A stretch of DNA of 64,000 nucleotides from contig NC_064444.1 in the NCBI RefSeq assembly GCF_023343835.1, positions 16,095,219-16,159,218 of the forward strand. The letters run 5' to 3'. Positions 46,501-56,016 of the stretch are shown piece after piece. Under the pieces are notes generated by a model. It saw only the letters and a program-made list of their open reading frames with translations, had not been told where the DNA came from and made no database searches. The translations under genes were made by a program, and so were the position numbers. Numbering within the stretch: position 1 is the first letter of the stretch; every line of letters starts with the position of its first letter. Source of the DNA: Lagopus muta (lineage: Eukaryota > Chordata > Aves > Galliformes > Phasianidae).

Positions 46501-49500
46501 AATTAGGGTCTGATGCCCTTTGCTTCTCCACCTGCTTGTCTGTACCATGGCAATCCTACAGAAAGTGCAGTACCTTAGAAAAGTCCTGCAATGCCTACCC
46601 AAATGCACAGAAAGTTGTTCTCTGTCCTGAAAATATTCAAAAACACACTAAAAAAAGCCTTCCTAAATCATGTTTGTTTTTCTTCCAAAAAATAGCAAAA
46701 CGTTTATTTTTATTAGCCTTCTGTTTTTGAGTCCTTATGGTTGACATTTTCAAGCCCAAGAGCTAGAAATGTCTTTTCATTCTTGAACAGAAACTGCATT
46801 TTTAATGGAAGCACATGAATTCAGAAGCTGTGACTTTATGAGAATACTCTAAAAGCTGTGAGGTCTCAGCAGTGATGCCCACAGAGGAGGGTCTCTGAGG
46901 GTGCAGTAGAGCAGTTCCCCTGCACCCCAACACTCCCAGCCCCATTGCTAGGAGCACACTGGGACTGGTGTTCCCTCATTTTCCCTTTTTAAAGAGATTC
47001 CCTTCTGTAGAAGGCCCTTCTCAGACCATGCACAACTGTCCCATCCTGTGTTCGCTCGTTTCCTCTGCGTGACCAGAAGAGTAACTACAGTTGTTGCATC
47101 CCAGTTCCTCCCCTTACATTGCGATGGCAAGCCCAGGTCCAATTTCATTCCTACTGCACTGTCCTTACCATACTTTACCTTTCCAGAGCACAGTCACATT
47201 CTCTAAGCTTAATTTTGAAATATCTGAATTGTAGTCACAGGGGAAGTAAGCAGAAGATTCTTCAGCTGAGATTACATGGGCGAATCCCAGTAATAATGAT
47301 CTGTGAAGGGATATAAAAGATCACCTGTGGGATAGAGAATGGGAAGATTGAAAATACATGTATTGACCAAGAAAGGAGCAGAGCTGTAAGCTCTTCTTGA
47401 CAGGGTAAATTCTCCTTATACCTCATGAAGAGGAAAGAGGTTCTGGTTTTGTGGGATCCCAGTGCTACCATACTCACCACTGTGATCCCTTCTGGGAATG
47501 ATTAAAGCTTTGCACTCTAACATGTACCAGAAGAGCAATTATCCTGATACTAAGCTACTCAGGAGATGGACTTCAAGTAGAATAGACAGTACAGTCTGCA
47601 GATGCCTCCTCAGTTCACAGAAAAGGCACTAATTACCACTTCAAAATCTGTGTTCTTGTCTGCCCAGGGCACAGAACAATCAGACAAACTTTGGTTCTAG
47701 TTTTAAAGAAGTTGTGTGGAATTGGTGATCAAAAATGCTCTAGCTTCTGGAAGTGGCAAAGAGCACTGGCATATGCTGAGATCCAGCATCACTTCTGCCA
47801 CCACTTGACCTAGAGCAAAGTCTTAACTAAAATGCTACAACAATCTTGGCAGCATTTCTTAAATTTTAGATGCTTGACTTTGCACCAGGGACTGGCTCTT
47901 AACACTGTAGTTCATAGTTCTGAAATACGTGCTCTAAATCAACATAGTTGTTGCATCATTAGTTTTCAAAGCAGAAGTCTTCAAATTCTCCAGAAAACCA
48001 CTGAACTCCTGCCATTTCTGGAGACCTAATGTTTCAGGGGAGGAAGAGAAAAGGCAGGTAAGCCAGGATCCCACTCCTCTCACACGTTAAATGAATACAC
48101 ATGAGTTTATCTGGAGTTACTCTCACTGTGTGAAGTTTGTCTCTGGCTTTTCAAAGAACAGAACCAGCTAGAAAAACACTTTTCTTCACTCTGTTCTATA
48201 GCCTCCCACTCCAGTACTGCTCCATGTATTTGTATCTATTGTACCATGTGTCTTCAGAAGGAATTCACTGTACCTGCATTACCGGCCAACATTTTGGTTT
48301 TACCAGCTTTGACACACATGCACACTTAAAACATCAGCTGCTCCATGCAGTGCTGTGGTCACGATACAGCCTTTGGTTTAACCCTCATTGAAACACAGTG
48401 ATGCACGTGGGCACATGCACGACTGAGAGTGAGAACTGTGTGTTCTCCATGGTTTTCAATGGCTAAGGATTACAGATGCAAAAGCTGACATTTTTTTTTC
48501 TATTGGTGGTGGGGTTTTCTGCCCGTCTTTGTTTGCTTTGCATGCCCCTTCTGCAGGGCTGTGCAACTTGGCACCACGAGCTCTGCTCACCCCCCTTGCT
48601 CCCCAGAATTCCCACTGCTTTGGAAACTCATAGCCAGTGCATTTACAGAGCACAAGGCACCACAGTCCCTCCCACTTCTAGGACCTTAATGTCGGCTTCT
48701 TTTACCTAGACTTGCTATTTCCCAGGTTCACCTTCCTTGAATTCAGCTTCTTGCTTCTAACCTTTCAGCTTATCAGCATTGATTTATTTAATATAAAGTA
48801 GTGAGGTTACCTTAGATCAATTATACCTTCTTTTCTGTGCAATTTCCAATGCTTAATATGTCTGTTACTGCTCAGCCGCAGGGACAACTTGTCCAGCTGG
48901 ATCCTAAATTATTTCGATCCTTAATTCAATTGTATTTTTGCCACAGCCCAGCCAATGAGCATAATTCTTTTATGGCTAAGAAGCCTCTTTAGAAATAATC
49001 CAATAGCCCATATTAAAATATAGGTCATTGTGAAAACTGCCAAGTGCCTGACTTGTCATAACTTCAAAGGCAGGCTCTGAGTCTCCTTTGGCACTGCTGA
49101 TTCTTTCAGGGCTCGAAGGCTTAATTTTAAAACAATCAGCTCAACAGAAACAATTTACTTGTAACTGTCCAAACTAGTCAATGTTAGATGGGAAGCTAAT
49201 CTGCTACTTTGTGCTGCACTTGGAGAAATGCTACCACTGAGGGCAACTGGAGGTTTCCGAGCACTGTATCAGCTCACAGTACTTGGATCTGTTGCTATAG
49301 AACCGCAAAGGCTTTCAACTGTAAAAATAAGTAAAATCTATTCAAACCTGCTCATGATGTGAACACCCCTGTGAGACAAATGTGTAAACTCACACAGGCA
49401 AAACATACAGAAGTTCTTAAACTTTGAGAAGTCAGATTTGGCACTACAACTAATACATGTGGTAAGACTTGGGTCCTTTCAAGTGTGTATGTTTATACAG

Positions 49501-50809
49501 ATCCCCTCTTTTTAAAAGAAATAAAGAACTGGCCTTGTTCAGTGTTCTGGAGGAGACTACCTTCAATTCCCTGCTGTTCTTTCTCCGTCTCAAAGAGCTG
49601 GAATCACAACATCTTAAAGAATGTTTAAGAAAATCAGTGGCTTGTTTTACGAGTGCTCTTAGAATAAATGAGAAATGAGAAAATTGCATAGGTGAGGCTT
49701 TCATTTCTACATCTCCTCACCAAGTGTGTGCTTATCACTGCCACTGGTCAAAAAAGGGAGTTCTGGTTCTACACCAAAGAAAACACTTTAGTCCCAAATG
49801 TTAATATTAGGTCGAGAAGAAAGCACTGTCACTGAATAACAAACATTCTCAATGCTTGGGCTTTAGAGTAACCAGTGAAGTCAGATGCTATGCATTTGGA
49901 AAAAGAATGACCTGTCTGATTTATTGTCTTCAGATACATGTGCATAATGCTTCTTAAAATGAATGAGTCTACATAAAGACTGGCTTTCAATTTGTCCAAT
50001 AGCCAATGTGGTACACAACAAATTTAAGGTCAGAAAGCCACATTAAAGGGGCTATTTCTAGTTAAGGAAGATACCAGTACTCATTCTCAGTCTTTTTTGC
50101 AGCCTGCACAATTAGACATGTTTTACTTGCGGTACAAGCAGAGATATCAGCGAGAGACTGGCACGAAGAGGACGGACAGGTTCTCCCAGCAAGCAAGGAC
50201 AGATTGCTTCTGTTTTTTTGTTTAGTCTTTTCAACAGGAGAAAAATAACACCCAGCACCTTGTTATTAGCAGTGCAGTAAAAAAATCTACTCATGTGAAA
50301 TTCAAGTTTTCGTATCGGCACACATTTTGGGACATCCCTCCATCTAGCTCTGGACATTTAGGTGTCTACATTAGGGTCTGCAGGCAACAGAAATTACAAA
50401 GTATTTTTGTGAAATCCTCGATTAGGGAAATGCATGTAATCCTACGACCATGTGGAGTTCCCATTATCCTACTCCCATTTAATAATTAGGCTGTTAAAAC
50501 ACTTCACAAAACCCAGACTTCCAAATGAAGCCAGATTAATCTGGTATCTTATTTTGATAACTGCCTTTTATAAAAACAAGGACAATGAAGTAGATATTAA
50601 CCTATCAGTAATTCAGAAAAGCAGTTGTTACAATGACAGTTTAATTGTTAACCTGAGCAGAGGAGGTGAGAATAAATAAAAGAACCGTTAAGGCAGGAAT
50701 GAAACTGACAACATAATAGTATGTTGTGTTGTAAGGATAATTATAGGCTTGGAATGAGGTTATACATCCCAAAAGATCTGTTATTGGGAATGAGCTTATT
50801 TAATATTTG
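40546..50809. other. Intergenic DNA, middle part
   Basis: No gene was recognised in 10 kb. Frames up to 206 residues (40416-41036, partly inside the CR1) lack known domains. A short CA run lies near 41349-41360. The stretch at about 48770-49160 is AT-rich with several TAAT/ATTA cores and is listed separately as a possible regulatory element. Confidence 0.6.
48770..49160. promoter_or_regulatory. Possible conserved non-coding element
   Basis: AT-rich, non-repetitive, non-coding stretch with several homeodomain-type cores (TTAATTCAATT, TTTATTTAATATAAAG) and an inverted CCAAT environment. It lies 6.5 kb upstream of SLC6A2. Composition resembles conserved enhancers, but no alignment was possible, so this is a weak call. 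Confidence 0.2.
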
Positions 50810-51430
50810 CATTAATAATACACACACATAGAAGTTTGTGCTTGCTAATTAAATTTGGAGGTGGTGAAGTTGGCAGACAACAGCAAAGGTGAGAAGAATG
50901 GTGCTCACACAGGAAAAATTGATGTTCTTAAGCCCTGGAATTACAAAAATGGAGACAAGATGGAAATGAACAGAATAAAATGTTGAACCTGGTCTTCAAG
51001 GATTAGAAACAAGAATATCTTCCATAAACTACAGGACTATCACCTGGAAATGACAGAGTAGAATGGGTGTTCATAACTGCTTCTGACCAAACTTTAAATA
51101 CAGGTGGGAAAAAAAGCAAGCAAGATCCTCTTAGGATGAAGGTCAAAGCTGATAATCATAAAATCAGAATCCTTAGAGTTGGAAGGAACCTTTAAAAGCC
51201 ATCTAGTTCAACTCTCAGCAGAGCACAGGGACACCACAGCTCCATCAGGCTGCCCAGGGCCTGATCCAGCCTGCCCTTGACTGCAGTCTGCAGGACGGGG
51301 CAGCCACCTCCTCTCTGGGCAACCTGTTCCATGTTGGAATTATTTGTAATTCACAAAATGCTGAGAAGACTTCATCTGAAATTTAGGCCGTTTTTGTTCA
51401 AGGAAGGTTTCTTTTAACTAGTAAATAGAG
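50810..51430 (+). mobile_element. Old CR1/L3-like LINE fragment, interrupted
   Basis: The plus strand reads AATTTGGAGGTGGTGAAGTTGG, later AAAAAAGCAAGCAAGATCCT, and, beyond a younger insertion at 51154-51335, ACTTCATCTGAAATTTAGG and GTTTTTGTTCAAGGAAGG. This order matches the end of the reverse-transcriptase ORF of CR1/L3 elements (AAATTTGCAGATGATACAAA, AAAAAAGCAAATGCAATCCTGG, ACCTCATCTGGAATATTGTG). It is strongly diverged and has no intact reading frame. Confidence 0.42.
51154..51335 (-). mobile_element. CR1 LINE fragment (3' end)
   Basis: The plus strand reads AATCATAAAATCAGAATCCT, TTGGAAGGAACCTTTAAAAG, GGCTGCCCAGGGCCTGATCC, and ends CTCTCTGGGCAACCTGTTCC. This is a typical 5'-truncated CR1 3' end in antisense orientation, much better preserved than the surrounding older element. 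Confidence 0.88.
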
Positions 51431-53760
51431 ATTGCACGTAGATAGAACAGGATGGACCAAAAAGAAAGATCACAGCAGACCCAAGTGTTCTGGTTCCCTT
51501 ACTGCTCAAAGCAGACCCTAGGTTGGTGAGCGTTCTCACCCTTTCCTGGCCCCTGCACAAACCCAGGTGAAAAGAGGAGGATGAAATGCACTTCATGCGG
51601 TCAGACTGAAACAAGATTTTCTCCACACTGATTGTATATTTCCTGGTTACCTCAGCCATTTTACACAGCGCAACACCCAGGCACAGAGCCCCAGCTGGAG
51701 TGATCCAATATATCTAAAATGAATCAGGTGCCATGGGATATCTGCCTGGGTAACCCTGATGGCTCCCTTGCAGAAGGCAACCAGTGCTGAGGTAGTGGGT
51801 CCCAGGAAATAAGCCTGGGAGGTTGTGATGATCTCAAACAGCTTGACTGGAGAAAACAACAATGTTAACATAGTTATAGGAAGAGGCCTTATCTTTCCTT
51901 TTAACCTGGTTTTCTTTTGTAAATGCAATGTCAGCACATCCTATAGAACTTTTGTAATATCTGCCTTCAGCCTGAAGGCAGTTTGTAGTACAACAGACCA
52001 GCTGTCAATATGCAGACTTGGACCAACACGGATGGGCCCTCTCAGTGAGAGAGATGTATTTCTTTGGTTGTAGGGAAGAGATGCTATAACAACAGCCTCC
52101 TAAAAACACAACACAAAGCTTCTAAATGCTAAGTAAACTCAACATTTGGAATGGCAACGTGATCTTAGAGATACTGAAAAGCAAAACTTCCCAACCTGCA
52201 CACAACAACCAACGAACTGGAGCCGATACATCTGCTGTCATCAAAAGGTGTCTCATACAGTCAGCAGCACAGTGTCCCCTACCTGATAACCTAGAAAGAT
52301 GGGCACACCCCTGCCACTGCCATGTTCCTATCGCTAGAAATTGATTTAACATTGATTTAGTAAGAAAGCTGTTCTCTACTTTGCTCCCAGTTCCTACCGC
52401 AATTGGCTATTGTCCGAGTTTCTTTTATCACAGAATAACCAAACCTAACTGCATTCAGCTTATGCGGTTCATTTGAAAAATGTTTAGTCTTTCAGTGCTG
52501 ATAAGCCCAACAGCCAGAGTGAGCTCAGGGTTTCTGTGGATATATCAGGACATGAAATCAAAGAGGTGGTTCATGCATCCTATGTCCTTTTTTAATCTTT
52601 TCATGATATATTGGATTACAACAAGAAAGTGGTGTCCTGGGCCTCCAAACCCAAGCTCTCACAAGCAACATTATCATGCAACCCTGTCCATTAAACAAAA
52701 TCCTACAACCCTCTATACTCACTGCTCTGATACTTAGAACTCTTCTCTTTATCCAACTACCTTTATCATTACTCTTTTGTCCTCTGGTTTCAATGCTGCT
52801 GCTGTTTTGTTACTTGCTTTCTCAGTGATGCTTAATAAGGCATTTCCATCCCTTCTCAACCACTACTTAGTCTGGCACGCGTGCCAAGCTCTTTCAAGTA
52901 CAGCAAACTTTGCACAACGCAAGACCCTTCTGAATGCACCAGCTGTTCTAAGACACACGGTTCGACAGAGCCCCTCTGGTGCTGGTTCACGGGAAGGACA
53001 GCAGCCAGCTCCTGCAGTTCTGCCAGATCAGTGGCAGAGGGCTGTGCTGTGCTGCTGGAGCCTGTGGATGCAAGCCCTGCTGTCAACGAGACTTCACACC
53101 CGCAGCAAACTGAGGTCTAGGGGCACGCACTGAAGTGTTCATTGGGGTTTTTTCTACATAGACGTGAAGGTATGACAGTGACAATCCCAGCTTACTATTA
53201 CAACACAGAGCATATTCTCCTATACCTTACCAAGAGAATGACAGACACGCATTTAAATAATTAATGACTAATCCAGCTATACCTGACTATTTTTTAAAGT
53301 AAGATATCACCTATTTTCCAGTCAAAAGTGGAACACTGCTAACAGCATGCCATCTTGCCTGTCTCCATTGAGATTTCTAAATACAATATTCCCTTCCCTG
53401 ACTGCCACTCTACCTGCTGTCAGGCTCCATTAGGCATAACAAGATCCAGACAGATTCAAGATTAAGCAACTTTTTTATAAAATCCAATTGAGGACTTTCT
53501 TACCTTGAGGGTGCAGCAAATATTACATTAACCAGATTGCACACACTTTCCATGCAAAAACTAAAGGCAGATACATATATATTTATTTATATATATGCAT
53601 GCACACAGTGATTTAGTTCTCCTAGGAAATAAGTGGGGGCTTTCTAGATTCCTCCCACAATAGATATCATAATCAAGCTCAGCTAATTGAGACCACTGTG
53701 GGGAAAAGGGTGTTCCTTAGTAAGGCCCTATTTTTCCAGAAGCAATATGTGAGTGCCGCT
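51431..53760. other. Intergenic DNA, third part
   Basis: No gene was recognised; overlapping frames on both strands at 52777-53133 are not supported by any domain. An AT-rich microsatellite lies at 53571-53610. Confidence 0.55.
53571..53610. repeat. AT-rich microsatellite
   Basis: Reads ATACATATATATTTATTTAT then ATATATGCATGCACACAG, an imperfect alternating A/T and purine/pyrimidine tract. Confidence 0.75.
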
Positions 53761-54900
53761 GCCTAGCGTAGGAAGTCTGTGCAGATTAGTCACGTGGAGA
53801 GAGAGGAACAAGATTTAAAAAGCTCCTTACTGGCCAAGCTACAGCTTTGGTTCTCAGCGAGACTGCAGACCCGGAGTGGCAGAAGCCAGAAGAAGGAATT
53901 CCCCCTCCATCACCTGCCCCTGCATACAAGTACCAAGGAATGGGCCAGAGACATCCCCAGTGCTACCTGGTGAGTGTCAGCAGGATGGCTTGGGGGCTCT
54001 TGGCTGGGAGCAGGCGCTCTCCTCATGCCCAGAAACAGCTCATCCTTCATTTGCCGCATGAGATGGGTGCAGGCTCAAGAAAACGCAGGGGATGGTGGGC
54101 ACATGTAATAGCACTGCATGTAAATGGAAATATGGGTGCTTATGTAGTGCTTTATGTTATTAGGTGGCTGTGAGTGATGGGTGGCGTGAGGAGCAGGCAG
54201 CTGTGCAGAGCGCGGGTGTAAAGATGTGGGAGCATGGCATGGACAAAGCCTGAGAGCTCATAGAGCACTGTGCAGGGACTGCATATGGGGAAAGCGCTTC
54301 AGGCATGTGTAGCATGAAGTGTCAAAAGGATCAGAGAAAAAAGTTTCATGTGATGTATTTGGAGAAGAGTGTAGAAAACTGTGGAACAGAAAGAGAGCAT
54401 CTGAACTACGTGTTCTAAGCATGAATTTGCTCTGTAACAGTGTAGATGCTGCTCAAGTATTTTTTCCAGACAAGGACTTTGTGAACCAAGTCACAGCTAA
54501 GGATCATGAGAAACCCAGTATGATGCCTTCTGTAATGCCAAGAGCTTTTGTAAGGCATAAAATCCCTAAATCGTCAATAGCTGCCTCAGCAGCATCTTCA
54601 CAGTCAGCGGCCTAAAGAGATGAGGGGAAGATGCCAACTTGCAAGCTTTAACTCTCTCAATTGAGACTATTTTTTTCACACTCTAAGAACCTGAGATTAT
54701 TTGTGAACTCACTGAATAGTACCTTTACACGCATTATCAGTCCTAGCAGAGCAAGTAAGGGTGGTAGGCTGTAGCACCACAGACAGTCCTGCCTCCGACC
54801 ATTTCTCATTTATTCGAAGTAGAAGGAAAGTTATTTAACCTCACTGGTGGGAAGCAGCCTGTTTCTTCTGCTTTTGTACTCAAACTTTTTTGCCCAGCAG
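53761..54900 (+). other. Possible non-coding transcript or upstream exon region
   Basis: A moderately GC-rich stretch with a good splice donor CTACCTG|GTGAGT at 53970, 1.7 kb upstream of the SLC6A2 start. A frame at 54319-54615 is open for 98 codons, but its first ATG is internal (54421) and no domain is recognised. It could hold a 5' non-coding SLC6A2 exon or a long non-coding RNA; neither can be shown. Confidence 0.2.
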
Positions 54901-55554
54901 ACACAGAAGGGACAGCTACAGCTCATGGCTGCAATATGAGGTGGGCCCGAAAAGCCCTGTTTGCCAACTTATTTAGACCACTTGTGGCAGCAGCCGCTGT
55001 TGACCTGCTAGCTAATCGTTTGCTTGTTTTACATCTAAAAGATCTGGGTCCCACTTAGAAGAACAGTAAACAATGTTATACAAATATTGCAGCCTGATAA
55101 CCAAGCCCTACCTGTGCTTTCCAGGAAAGCAAAAGTCGGGCATCGATCGATTTTGGCATGGGACTAAGAGCAGCGTCCAGCTCCGCCGTTCATGCTACAC
55201 CCCCTCGGGTTCTGATCACAAAAGCCAAATTCTAGCGTCTAACCCAAGCACGCAGGGAGAGCTGCCTCCGTCCCGCATCTCAGCCAGTGAGCGGTGCGGT
55301 TCAGCTCCACCTGCCGCCAGCCGACTTCGGACCGCCCGGCCGTGGACGCGCGAGCAGGGCAGGGCAGGGCAGGGCCCGAATGTGATCCCCGATAGCCCCG
55401 CTGGGCAGCGCGGGGCGGGCTGCGCTCGGTGCCCGACGGGCCGGGCAAGGCAGGGCGGCCCCAGGTGCGCCGGCTGCCGGCCGCTCCCCCGCGGAGGAAG
55501 GGCGCGGGAAGCCCCGCTCCCTGGGGGCACCCCGGTCCCCCCTTCTCCCGCCTC

Positions 55555-55562
55555 ATTTGCAT
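55555..55562 (+). promoter_or_regulatory. SLC6A2: POU-domain octamer ATTTGCAT upstream of SLC6A2
   Basis: A perfect octamer consensus 148 bases before the SLC6A2 ATG in otherwise GC-rich DNA. It is followed within 13 bases by an ATTA core (CTTATTACGG). POU and homeodomain factors (for example PHOX2) act in noradrenergic neurons; binding here is inferred from motif and position only. Confidence 0.45.
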
Positions 55563-55709
55563 GGCTCTTATTACGGCCGTGCCTCGCTCCTGCCGCGCTG
55601 ACACCGGCGGGCTGGAGAGCGGAGCCGCCTGCAGCGGGCAGCGCGCTTCCCTCCTTCCCTTCCCCGCCCCGCCTCGCCCGCTCCCCCGCCTCAAGCTCGC
55701 TCTCTCTGG

Positions 55710-56016
55710 ATGTTTAAGGCGAGGATGAACAAACAGATCCAGCCCGACCGCAAAGTGTCGGTGGTGGCCCCTTTGCCGGAGCGCCCGGGGCCGCCTCCCC
55801 CGCGGAAGGACGTGGAGCTGATCCTGGTGAAGGAGCACAACGGCGTGCAATACACCAGCAGCAACCTCCTGCCCGCCGCCCCCGCGCCCCGCTACGGCCC
55901 CCAGGACAGGGAGACGTGGGGCAAGAAGATCGACTTCCTTCTCTCCGTCATCGGCTTCGCCGTGGACCTGGCCAACGTCTGGAGGTTCCCCTATCTCTGC
56001 TACAAAAATGGAGGGG
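55710..56016 (+). CDS. SLC6A2: Noradrenaline transporter, first coding exon (partial gene)
   Basis: Sodium- and chloride-dependent plasma-membrane transporter (SLC6/NSS family) that recovers noradrenaline and dopamine from the synapse. This exon gives residues 1-102 plus one base, ending NGGG at the donor G|GTAAGG. The start MFKARMN resembles human MLLARMN. The cytosolic N-terminus is about 11 residues longer than human and Pro-rich (25-31, 55-60). RETWGKK (67-73) precedes TM1, which carries [13 protein letters not shown] with the amine-binding Asp at residue 86 (human Asp75). The first ATG has a weak context; an in-frame ATG at 55725 is better placed. Residues 34-51 resemble the dopamine transporter, but synteny and the start peptide favour SLC6A2. 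The gene continues beyond the window. Confidence 0.9.

Noticed and set aside
55710-56016. Assignment of this exon to SLC6A3 (dopamine transporter)
   Set aside because: Some N-terminal residues are DAT-like, but the LPCAT2-CAPNS2 neighbourhood and the MFKARMN start identify SLC6A2.
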